From an uncultured Bacteroidota bacterium (GTDB taxonomy: Bacteria > Bacteroidota > Bacteroidia > Chitinophagales > Chitinophagaceae), in NCBI GenBank assembly GCA_903831575.1, contig CAIKYB010000032.1, positions 1-64,000 on the forward strand: a stretch of 64,000 bases of DNA, in the 5' to 3' direction. Position numbers and translations under genes: made by a program. Below are positions 7,649 to 15,153 of this stretch, one piece after another. The notes beneath the pieces were generated by a model. It was given only the letters and a program-made list of their open reading frames with translations. It was not told the origin of the DNA and searched no databases. Numbering within the stretch: the stretch's first letter is position 1; every line of letters begins with the position of its first letter.

Positions 7649-10210
7649 CTACTTCTTAGCAGCTTTTTTTGTAGCAGCTTTCTTAGGTGCAGCTTTTTTC
7701 TTTGCAGTAGCTTTTTTATCGAATGCTTTTGGTTCTTGTTGGAGAATCATTTTCTTTATAGTATCTAAATCTATTACGGCCAATTCCTCAGGAGTATATT
7801 TTCCACTAGCACCCTGACCGGTAAGTTTAAGCATCTTTTTCCCGAATCTTATAAAGGCACCCCAGCGTCCATTTTCTATGGAAATTTTTTCATCAGGCCA
7901 TTGTTGAATAAAGCGGTTGGATTCTTTCTCGATTTTCTTTTCAATCAGTTCGTTACAATCTTGTTGGGTCAACACATCAAAATTGTAAGCCCTGGGAATA
8001 TTAATAAAAAGATTGTTCCACTTGATAAAAGGACCAAATCTACCTTTACCTTTTGTAATGGGTTTCTCATCAAAAAATCCAATGGGAGCATCTTCTACTT
8101 GTTTGGCAGTGATGATTTCAATAGCTCTTTTCAAGTCGACATCTGTGGGCTCTTCACCTTTTGGGATGGAGATAAATTGTTCTCCCCATTTTACATATGG
8201 GCCAAAGCGTCCAATGTTCACCGATACTTCCATGCTATCAAGTTCTCCTAATGTTAAGGGGAGTTTAAATAATTCCAATGCTTCTTCAAATGTGATGGTT
8301 TCAATACTTTGATTGGCTTTTAATTTAGCAAACTTTGGTTTCTCTTCATCATTTTGTGCGCCAATTTGAACCATGGGTCCATATCTTCCCATACGGGCAA
8401 TTAATGGTTTTCCATCTTCGGTAACGCCTAATGTTCTTTCGCCAACAGCTCTTTCTGCCGTTTCTAATGTATGTGAAACGCCTTGATGAAAAGGTGTGTA
8501 AAAAGTTTCTACCATTTTATTCCACACAATTTTCCCTTCAGCAATCTCATCAAATTCCTTTTCAATATTTGCAGTGAAAGAATAATCCATTACATTTTGA
8601 AAATGCTGGTTTAAAAAATCAGTTACCACCAAACCAAGGTCTGTAGGGAATAATTTTGATTTTTCAGCTCCAGTATTTTCCTGCTCAGTTACTTTTTTAA
8701 TTTCATTATCTTTCAATCTTACAATTCTGAAATTTCTTTTTACTGCATCTTTATCTTTCTTTTCTACATAGGTTCTTTTAATTATCGTAGAAATAGTAGG
8801 AGCATAAGTACTCGGTCTGCCAATTCCTAATTCTTCCATTTTTTTAACAAGTGAAGCTTCTGTATATCTGGCAGCATGTTTGGAATATTTTTCTGTAGCA
8901 GTCATTTGATTGAAAGCCAGTAATTGTCCAACGGTAAGATTAGGTAATCGGCTTTCCCCATCCTCTTCATTTTCTTCTTCATCTGTACTTTCAAGATATA
9001 CTTTTAAAAAGCCATCAAATTTCAATACTTCTCCTGTAGCACTAAGATCTTCATTATTGGTACTAATATTAATTTTAGCTGTTGTTTTTTCGAATGCTGC
9101 ATCAGTCATTTGTGATGCAATGGTTCTTTTCCAAATTAATTCATATAATCTGCTCAAGTCTGGATCGCTTATCGAATGATTTTCCATATAAGTTGGACGA
9201 ATAGCCTCATGCGCTTCTTGTGCACTTTCATTTTTATTTTTATACTTTCTGATTTGCAGATACTTATCTCCATAACTTTTTTGAATCTCTGTCTTGATTG
9301 CATCCATAGCCGTTTCACTCAGACTTACACTATCAGTACGCATATAAGTGATCTTTCCACTTTCGTATAATTTTTGAGCAAGCAACATCGTTTTACTCAC
9401 ACCATATCCCAATTTCCGACTTGCTTCCTGTTGTAAAGTAGAGGTTGTAAATGGAGCCGCAGGAGTTCTTTTGCCTGGCTTTACTTGAATATCGTTGACC
9501 GTATATTTTGCACCGATACAACTTTCTAGAAATTGTTCTGCTTGTTCTATTTGATTGTATTTGTTTCCTTCAGCTTTAAAGACAACTGTTTTATTGTTAA
9601 GATCAGTTGCTGAAAGGGACGCTTCGATTTTAAAACTCCCAACAGATTTGAAATTATTAATCTCTCTTTCTTTTTCTACAATGAGTTTTACGGCTACACT
9701 TTGAACTCTGCCTGCACTTAATCCACCTTTTTGACCAATTTTACGCCATAAAACAGGGCTTAATTCAAATCCTACAATTCTATCCAGCACTCTACGAGCT
9801 TGTTGCGCATCCACCAAATTCATATTGATAATACGAGGGGATTTAACAGCTTTTTCAATAGCTGGCTTCGTGATTTCATGAAATACAATGCGTTTGGTTG
9901 TCTTCGGATCCAAATTTAAGACTTCTGCCAAATGCCAGCTTATGCTTTCTCCTTCTCGGTCCTCATCCGATGCTAGCCAAACTTCAGTTGCTTTTTTTGC
10001 CATACTTCTCAGTTCTTTTACCACACGCTCTTTTTCTGCAGGTACAATGTATTTAGGTAGAAAATGGTTGTTGATATCTATACCCATATCATTTTTCTCC
10101 AAATCACGGATATGCCCATAGCAACTTCTTACTTCAAAATCTTTCCCCAAAATACCTTCAATGGTTTTTGCTTTTGCAGGGGACTCCACAATTAATAAAT
10201 TCTTTGCCAT
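7649..10210 (-). CDS. topA: DNA topoisomerase I (type IA)
   Basis: Relaxes negatively supercoiled DNA. The 853-residue product starts with the Toprim segment NLLIVESPAKAKTIEGIL; the metal-binding acidic motif DEDRE is at 82-86. The active-site tyrosine is Tyr289 within ITYMRTDS, and GRPSTYAPTIS lies further on. Instead of Cys4 zinc fingers, the C-terminal third has at least four short topoisomerase C-terminal repeats (GRYGPMVQIG, GRFGPYVKWG, GRFGPFIKWN, GRWGAFIRFG). It ends in a Lys/Ala-rich basic tail of about 30 residues that probably binds DNA nonspecifically. The stop codon abuts the 16-bp tandem repeats. Confidence 0.98.
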   Translation of the reverse strand: MAKNLLIVESPAKAKTIEGILGKDFEVRSCYGHIRDLEKNDMGIDINNHFLPKYIVPAEKERVVKELRSMAKKATEVWLASDEDREGESISWHLAEVLNLDPKTTKRIVFHEITKPAIEKAVKSPRIINMNLVDAQQARRVLDRIVGFELSPVLWRKIGQKGGLSAGRVQSVAVKLIVEKEREINNFKSVGSFKIEASLSATDLNNKTVVFKAEGNKYNQIEQAEQFLESCIGAKYTVNDIQVKPGKRTPAAPFTTSTLQQEASRKLGYGVSKTMLLAQKLYESGKITYMRTDSVSLSETAMDAIKTEIQKSYGDKYLQIRKYKNKNESAQEAHEAIRPTYMENHSISDPDLSRLYELIWKRTIASQMTDAAFEKTTAKINISTNNEDLSATGEVLKFDGFLKVYLESTDEEENEEDGESRLPNLTVGQLLAFNQMTATEKYSKHAARYTEASLVKKMEELGIGRPSTYAPTISTIIKRTYVEKKDKDAVKRNFRIVRLKDNEIKKVTEQENTGAEKSKLFPTDLGLVVTDFLNQHFQNVMDYSFTANIEKEFDEIAEGKIVWNKMVETFYTPFHQGVSHTLETAERAVGERTLGVTEDGKPLIARMGRYGPMVQIGAQNDEEKPKFAKLKANQSIETITFEEALELFKLPLTLGELDSMEVSVNIGRFGPYVKWGEQFISIPKGEEPTDVDLKRAIEIITAKQVEDAPIGFFDEKPITKGKGRFGPFIKWNNLFINIPRAYNFDVLTQQDCNELIEKKIEKESNRFIQQWPDEKISIENGRWGAFIRFGKKMLKLTGQGASGKYTPEELAVIDLDTIKKMILQQEPKAFDKKATAKKKAAPKKAATKKAAKK

Positions 10211-10590
10211 GTCTTTTTATTAAGATTACATTTCAATGAAATTGCCATAATCTACACCAAATATTAGTGCAATTGGACTGCAATATTACTTTTAAAATTT
10301 AAAAATCAAATTATTTCTACAAGTATAATAATAATGGTTGTAATTATTTATACTTGACTGTTAGTGGTTTGGTATATTTAAATTCGAATGATTGCATTCT
10401 TGTTATCATCAATGTTTACTGCTGTTTTAGCGTATTTCACTTCAATTAGATAAATGCCTTTTTTTTTGCCGGATTTTTTTTACTTAAAAAAAACTGTTTT
10501 TTTCTTTTTAATCATGTTGCGGCTCTTTTTTTTAAAAAAAACACTCCATCCTTAGTTTTTTGTACTTTCATAGCAGTAAAAACTAAGATT
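10211..10590. other. Divergent intergenic region rich in A and T runs
   Basis: About 380 bases separate divergent topA and the DUF2520 gene. The right half has homopolymer runs: nine T at 10459-10467, eight T at 10474-10481, eight A at 10486-10493, and a perfect T8A8 palindrome at 10526-10541. Such tracts bend or stiffen DNA and commonly lie in promoter regions. A weak -7 candidate TACTTTCA is at 10563-10570. No ORF or RNA gene is apparent. Confidence 0.6.
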
Positions 10591-11358
10591 ATGAAGATTG
10601 CCATAATAGGTGCAGGTAATGTCGCTTCGGTTTTAGGCAGATTGATGCGACTGAATAATTTAACTATTGTTCAGGTAGCCAGCAGAAATATACATCATGC
10701 CAAAGTGCTGGCTGACGAATTAGGTGCAACGTTTACAGATTTCAACGGTTTGCTTGACGTTACTGCAGATGTATATGTAATAGCTCTGGCTGATGCCGCT
10801 ATAGCTGAATGCTTTCCATTTTTAAAGTCTAATAATAAAATAGTTGTTCATACAGCAGGATCCATTTCTAAAGACATTCTCCAATCGGTTTCTTCCAATT
10901 ATGGCGTGCTTTATCCCTTGCAAACCTTAATAAAAGAAATGCCGAAAATACCTCCAATCCCTTTTTTAATTGATGGGAATAATGAAGATACCATCGAATT
11001 GATTACTACTTTAGCTAAGCAACTTTCCCATAATGTTCAGGTTTCCAATGATCAATCGCGAATGAAAATACATCTCGCTGCAGTAATGGTGAATAATTTT
11101 ACCAATCACCTGTATGCAATGGCAGAGGATTTTTGTAATAAGGAAAAATTGGATTTTAATATGTTAAAACCCTTGATATCAGAAACGGCTTCCCGAATTT
11201 CGGCATCGTCTCCTTCAAATTTGCAGACCGGACCAGCGATTAGAAATGATATTCAAACAATTGATAAACATTTAAGTTTATTAATGGACTATCCACAGAT
11301 AAAGGCTATTTATTTAAAACTTACAGATAGCATCATCAATTTTAATAATAAGGAATAA
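10591..11358 (+). CDS. Rossmann-fold and DUF2520 domain dehydrogenase-like protein
   Basis: The 255-residue protein has an N-terminal NAD(P)-binding Rossmann domain, with GAGNVAS at residues 7-13, similar to the F420-dependent NADP oxidoreductase fold. It is followed by a DUF2520 domain from about residue 125 containing HLAAVMVNNFTNHL and LQTGPAIRNDIQTI. The family resembles ketopantoate reductase-type dehydrogenases, but no substrate is known. The last 17 bases overlap the 3' end of the convergent lipoprotein gene, so no terminator separates them. Confidence 0.88.
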   Translation: MKIAIIGAGNVASVLGRLMRLNNLTIVQVASRNIHHAKVLADELGATFTDFNGLLDVTADVYVIALADAAIAECFPFLKSNNKIVVHTAGSISKDILQSVSSNYGVLYPLQTLIKEMPKIPPIPFLIDGNNEDTIELITTLAKQLSHNVQVSNDQSRMKIHLAAVMVNNFTNHLYAMAEDFCNKEKLDFNMLKPLISETASRISASSPSNLQTGPAIRNDIQTIDKHLSLLMDYPQIKAIYLKLTDSIINFNNKE

Positions 11359-11980
11359 CAATGTCCGTTTGAACTTTATAAGGATCAACGGCTATTCCAT
11401 CTTTATCAATGGGATCGCCTACATAAATTTCATAAGCAGGAGCTAATGCTGTTTTCTTTTCATCTTTAATCCAGTCTTTCAAGGCTTGATAAGCCTGCGT
11501 AGTTTCAGTATATGGGCCATAAAAATGAGCAATAATTATTTTTGTTTTATTAGTCCTTTTAAATAGTATGCCCTTTTGCATTTTCAAAGGTTTTTTATCT
11601 ACTGGAATTCCCGCTTCAAAAAAGAAAGGCGCTTTCTGGCTTTTATACCATGCCATGGGTGGGCCAACTGCTTTTAATTTATTCTTCTGCATGTATGCTT
11701 TAAGTTGTGAGCCGTAAATTTTCCCCAATTTTTGACTCAGTCTGATGCTGCTGCTTGCACTGTCTTTTATGGAGATAATGTTTAAAGGCAAAGCAATATT
11801 GTCTGAAATATTAATAATTGGAGCACTGGTTAACGTGGTGTCTTTTTTGCTCTTGGGGTTGTCATTTTTAAGTAAAATAGGATTCTCCTCAAGATTGACT
11901 CTTTTATTTTTATTCCCACATGCTGAAAGGGTAAACAGCATCAGTAATAAGATTAAAGGATAATTTGTTGATACTTTCAT
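11342..11980 (-). CDS. Lipoprotein with GyrI/effector-binding-like domain
   Basis: Starting at the ATG at 11980 the protein is 212 residues with a signal ending LFTLSACGNK, a clear lipobox, so it should sit in the outer or cytoplasmic membrane. The frame is open further upstream, but that extension would bury the signal sequence. The C-terminal half (AGIPVDKKP, HFYGPYTETTQAYQALKDWI, AYEIYVGDPIDKDG) resembles the GyrI-like small-molecule-binding (SRPBCC/effector-binding) fold. This suggests ligand binding in the envelope; no ligand can be named. It converges on and overlaps the DUF2520 gene by 17 bases. Confidence 0.7.
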   Translation of the reverse strand: MKVSTNYPLILLLMLFTLSACGNKNKRVNLEENPILLKNDNPKSKKDTTLTSAPIINISDNIALPLNIISIKDSASSSIRLSQKLGKIYGSQLKAYMQKNKLKAVGPPMAWYKSQKAPFFFEAGIPVDKKPLKMQKGILFKRTNKTKIIIAHFYGPYTETTQAYQALKDWIKDEKKTALAPAYEIYVGDPIDKDGIAVDPYKVQTDIVIPYY

Positions 11981-12086
11981 AGATTTCGAGGTTGACAGTG
12001 TGAGTAAAGCCGACGGCAATGTAGCCAAAATGCATTAAAAAGCTTTGACTTATGCATACAGATTTTACTGAATTGGTAATTTCATG

Positions 12087-12094
12087 TAGGTTTG
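12087..12094 (+). promoter_or_regulatory. -7 element candidate for ferredoxin/iscX
   Basis: TAGGTTTG fits TAnnTTTG and lies 18 bases before the ATG at 12113, giving a leader of about 10-12 bases. A clear TTTG -33 box is missing; TTTT at 12063-12066 sits at a 20-base spacing. The element also argues against a longer N-terminus that would start inside it. Confidence 0.4.
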
Positions 12095-12112
12095 CAACTC
12101 GAAATTTGCATT

Positions 12113-12448
12113 ATGTATAAAATTACCTTTCAGTTTGAACAAAAAGGATTAGATCCTATTACACTTGAAAATATTGAAGCTGACCAGTCAATTCTTGAAG
12201 TTGCTTTAAAAAATGATATTGAATTACACCATAATTGTGGCGGGGTTTGCGCTTGTAGTACTTGTCACCTTTATGTAGAAAAAGGAGAATCATTTCTTGA
12301 AGAATTATCAGATAAAGAAGAAGATTTTATCGACAGGGCTGTAAATCCTAGGATAAATTCTAGATTGGGATGCCAGTGTATGCTTAATGAAGGAACTGGA
12401 GAAATTACAGTAACCTTGCCTGATCAAACTCAATTTTTAGGGGAATAA
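12113..12448 (+). CDS. fdx: Adrenodoxin-type 2Fe-2S ferredoxin
   Basis: A 111-residue electron carrier starting MYKITFQFEQ. Cys42-x5-Cys48-x2-Cys51 plus the distal Cys87 in SRLGCQC give the adrenodoxin/ISC-type cluster pattern; extra cysteines occur at 46 and 89. ISC-type ferredoxins supply electrons for iron-sulfur cluster assembly. The frame is open seven codons further upstream from a TTG, but the ATG matches the family start and follows a -7 promoter element. iscX begins 29 bases downstream, supporting a role in Fe-S biogenesis. Confidence 0.93.
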   Translation: MYKITFQFEQKGLDPITLENIEADQSILEVALKNDIELHHNCGGVCACSTCHLYVEKGESFLEELSDKEEDFIDRAVNPRINSRLGCQCMLNEGTGEITVTLPDQTQFLGE

Positions 12449-12477
12449 TATTTTTATAAAACTAAATTCAAAATAAA

Positions 12478-12717
12478 ATGACATTTGAACTTCCTATACA
12501 TTGGAATGACTATGAAGATATAGCGATGAAGTTGCACGAAAGATTTGGAGATGATTTTGGTGAAAGTCAAATTTATCGGATTCGATTTACCGATCTTCAC
12601 AAATGGGTGCTGGAAATTCCTAATTTTTCCGGTAAAGCAGAAGAGAGCAATGAAGGACATTTGGAAATGATACAGAGCTCCTGGGTATATGAATGGAGAG
12701 ATGCGAGGAAGGGGTGA
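12478..12717 (+). CDS. iscX: Fe-S assembly protein IscX (YfhJ family)
   Basis: A 79-residue acidic protein with the IscX winged-helix signature: IHWNDYEDIAMKLHERF, then RIRFTDLHKWVLEIPNF and SNEGHLEMIQSSWVYEW. In Escherichia coli IscX binds the cysteine desulfurase IscS and iron and modulates cluster assembly. Here it follows a ferredoxin, as part of the E. coli isc operon does, but no iscS, iscU or hscAB is in the window. Small overlapping frames on the other strand are repeat-derived and not credible. Confidence 0.9.
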   Translation: MTFELPIHWNDYEDIAMKLHERFGDDFGESQIYRIRFTDLHKWVLEIPNFSGKAEESNEGHLEMIQSSWVYEWRDARKG

Positions 12718-12888
12718 GGAAAGGGTTGAAATGTTGTTGAAGGTTGTTGAGGAAGCTGGTTGATTGGTTGAAGAAAGTTGAAGATGGTTGATTTCCCTTT
12801 GCGGCTTTGAGTCTTTGTTGCAAATTTTTTCTCCATAAGGAGATAGGTTGAAGGTTATTGAAGATGGTTGATTTAAACTTTTGAACAA
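12718..12888. repeat. Degenerate gttga-rich intergenic mosaic
   Basis: Between iscX and the KdsC-like gene, ggttgaa/ggttgatt words recur many times; two blocks containing aagatggttgattt bracket a module reading ctttgcggctttgagtcttt. Read on the minus strand this is CAACC/CAATCAACC words flanking AAAGACTCAAAGCCGCAAAG, the same two ingredients as at 7541-7648. It creates spurious open frames on the minus strand. It has no spacer structure and is not a CRISPR array. Confidence 0.8.
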
Positions 12889-13413
12889 ATGAATATTCTA
12901 CAAAAATTTAAGCCGATTAAGTTAATTGCCATGGACGTGGATGGTGTACTTACTGATGGTAAGTTATGGTTAATGCCTTCGCTTGATTTGGTTAGAAATA
13001 TGGATATTAAGGACGGCTATGCATTGCAGTTAGCTGTTAAAAAAGGCTATCATGTTGTAGTGATATCAGGTGCAGTTGATACTGGAGCTGTAGAAAACAG
13101 ACTGAAAGGCTTAGGTATTTTAGATGTGAATATGGCAGTGAAAGATAAGTCTGCTCTGTTGAACAAAAAAATAAGTGAATGGGGTTTTACCAGAGATCAA
13201 GTATTGTTTATTGGGGATGATATTCCCGATTTCGAAGTCATGAAAAATGTTGGATTATCTTGTTGTCCGGCTGATGCCATTGCTGAAATTATACAAATAG
13301 CTGATTATATTTCTTCTTATAAAGGTGGCTGCGGTTGTGTTAGAGATGTGATTGAAAAAGTATTGAAATTAAATAATGATTGGGATTTGGATGCCGAAGT
13401 GGTCTCTAAATAA
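12889..13413 (+). CDS. KdsC-like HAD phosphatase (KDO-8-phosphate phosphatase family)
   Basis: A 174-residue C0-type HAD phosphatase. Motif I is AMDVDGVLTDGK with nucleophile Asp16 and Asp18, motif II is VISG, and motif III/IV includes the conserved Lys region and FIGDDIPDFEVM. The late GGCGCVRDVIEKVL matches the KdsC family, where this loop contacts the neighbouring subunit. KdsC makes 3-deoxy-D-manno-octulosonate for lipid A-core. No other KDO gene is adjacent, so a related sugar-acid phosphate (for example a nonulosonate) remains possible. Confidence 0.88.
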   Translation: MNILQKFKPIKLIAMDVDGVLTDGKLWLMPSLDLVRNMDIKDGYALQLAVKKGYHVVVISGAVDTGAVENRLKGLGILDVNMAVKDKSALLNKKISEWGFTRDQVLFIGDDIPDFEVMKNVGLSCCPADAIAEIIQIADYISSYKGGCGCVRDVIEKVLKLNNDWDLDAEVVSK

Positions 13414-13465
13414 ATAACTAGTATGTTTTTTCGATTACAATAAGTTCGGAATAATTACCTTACAC

Positions 13466-14416
13466 ATGAATTTAATTACCGCGTTTTTCAAACTTATCCG
13501 TTGGCCTAATTTGTTTTTTATTGCGCTTACGCAATGGCTATTTTATCATTGTATTGTACTGTCGCTGGAGATGAATCATCTGGAGACATTTATCCCCTTT
13601 CATTTTCATTTTTTATTGTTGATGATGGCATCTGTTTTTATTGCAGCCGCCGGTTATATTATTAATGATTATTTTGATCTTCAAATAGATATTGTCAATA
13701 AGCCCGAAAAAGTGGTTGTTGATAAAACCGTAAAAAGAAGATGGGCCATTATTTTACATATTTTATTTTCCATAGCTGGTATTATATTAAGTGGAATGGT
13801 GAGTTACTATACCAAAAAATGGGTGATTGTTTTAGGAAATGTTGGAAGTGTCCTCCTTTTATGGGTCTATTCCACTCGCTTCAAAAAGAAACTACTCATT
13901 GGAAATATTGTCATTGCAGCATTAACGGGTTGGGTAATACTGGTTGTATATTTTTATGCCGGAGCCACATTGATTAATTACAAGGGATGGACGATGCATC
14001 TTTATCCATACGATATCAAACGGCTTTTTAAATTAACTGTTTTGTATGTTGGTTTTGCATTTGTTCTTTCTTTGATCAGAGAAGTTGTCAAGGATTTGGA
14101 AGATATGTATGGTGATGCACAATTTAATTGCCAGACAATGCCCATTGTGCTAGGTGTTCCTGCTACTAAGGTTTTTGTTGCGGTATGGATTGTGGTTTGT
14201 GTACTTTCTTTACTGGTTGTGCAATTGTATGCCTGGCAGCTTGGTTGGTGGATCAGTTCTTTATATGCCATTTTCTTTATTGTGGTACCCTTACTATGGG
14301 TGTTGAAAAATCTATTCCAAGCATCTGCTGCTAAAGATTACCACAGATTGAGCATTCAACTAAAAGTAGTGATGTTGGCAGGAATATTGTCTATGCTTTT
14401 CTTTAAAATCTTATGA
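13466..14416 (+). CDS. UbiA-family prenyltransferase
   Basis: A 316-residue integral membrane protein with about eight or nine hydrophobic helices. The first prenyl-diphosphate/Mg motif NDYFDLQID is at residues 67-75 and the second acidic motif DLEDMYGD at about 210. It transfers a polyprenyl chain to an acceptor. The INDYFDLQIDIVNKPEK region resembles geranylgeranylglycerol-phosphate synthase and related homologues, and Bacteroidota annotations often use that name, but the acceptor cannot be deduced here. The stop overlaps the start of the Maf gene by four bases. Confidence 0.85.
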   Translation: MNLITAFFKLIRWPNLFFIALTQWLFYHCIVLSLEMNHLETFIPFHFHFLLLMMASVFIAAAGYIINDYFDLQIDIVNKPEKVVVDKTVKRRWAIILHILFSIAGIILSGMVSYYTKKWVIVLGNVGSVLLLWVYSTRFKKKLLIGNIVIAALTGWVILVVYFYAGATLINYKGWTMHLYPYDIKRLFKLTVLYVGFAFVLSLIREVVKDLEDMYGDAQFNCQTMPIVLGVPATKVFVAVWIVVCVLSLLVVQLYAWQLGWWISSLYAIFFIVVPLLWVLKNLFQASAAKDYHRLSIQLKVVMLAGILSMLFFKIL

Positions 14417-14982
14417 TGAATAAAAAAATAATACTAGCTTCTCAATCTCCAAGGAGAAAACAATTACTGGAATGGGCAGAAGTGAATTTTGAGGTAATGG
14501 TTAGTGATACGGATGAATCTTATCCCGACCATTTGACCTTCAGCGAAATCGCGATTCATATTGCTAAAAACAAAGCGCTTAAAGTGGTAGAGATGTATAA
14601 GCCTTCAGATCCGGTACTTGCAGCAGATACTATTGTCGTTTGTGACGAAATGGTGATTGGTAAACCCAAAGACAGAGAAGATGCCATTCATATCATTCGC
14701 AGTCTTTCAGGGAAAGCTCATCAAGTGATTACTGGAGTGGTCATGCTGCACAAGGAGAAGGAAATAGCATTCGCAGATATTACCGAAGTTACTTTTCATG
14801 AGTTGAATGAGGAACAAATTGTTTTTTATGTTGATAAATATAAGCCCTATGATAAAGCCGGCGCTTATGCTATTCAGGAATGGATAGGTGTGATTGGCAT
14901 TAAGTCTATTAAAGGAGATTTTTATAACGTCATGGGATTGCCGGTTAGTAAAGTCGTCCAATATTTAAATACGGAATTTTAA
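14413..14982 (+). CDS. maf: Maf-family nucleoside triphosphate pyrophosphatase
   Basis: A 189-residue house-cleaning enzyme that hydrolyses dTTP/UTP or modified nucleotides to monophosphates. Signature elements are LASQSPRRKQLLEWA, the acidic VLAADTIVVCD, a KPKDREDA loop and YKPYDKAGAYAIQEW. It starts MMNKK with the first ATG overlapping the prenyltransferase stop (ATGA), implying translational coupling; the second Met is an equally good start. YhdE- and YceF-type substrate preference cannot be told apart by eye. Confidence 0.93.
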   Translation: MMNKKIILASQSPRRKQLLEWAEVNFEVMVSDTDESYPDHLTFSEIAIHIAKNKALKVVEMYKPSDPVLAADTIVVCDEMVIGKPKDREDAIHIIRSLSGKAHQVITGVVMLHKEKEIAFADITEVTFHELNEEQIVFYVDKYKPYDKAGAYAIQEWIGVIGIKSIKGDFYNVMGLPVSKVVQYLNTEF

Positions 14983-15084
14983 AAGTTTATTTATTTTCCC
15001 ATCCTTTTTTCTTTTAGCTTTCTGTTTTTATTCTTTTTGATGCATTGTGTTTTCCTCACAACTCTTTTTTGCAAATAGACTTCT

Positions 15085-15114
15085 TTTGTGATGAAATAAT
15101 ACCCATTATATTTG
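15085..15114 (+). promoter_or_regulatory. Bacteroidota-type promoter for DUF2851 gene
   Basis: TTTG (15085-15088), 18 bases, then TATATTTG (15107-15114). Transcription would begin near 15121, about 33 bases before the ATG at 15154. It decides the start: the longer open frame begins inside the -7 box and could not be fully transcribed. Confidence 0.65.
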
Positions 15115-15153
15115 GTGTTTTGTCAAATTGATTATGGGTATTATTCAAATCAA

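Noticed and set aside
12454-12888. Open frames on the minus strand across iscX and the gttga-rich spacer
   Set aside because: They are antisense to a clear IscX protein, and their Ser/Thr/Gln/Asn-rich sequence comes from the intergenic repeat words.
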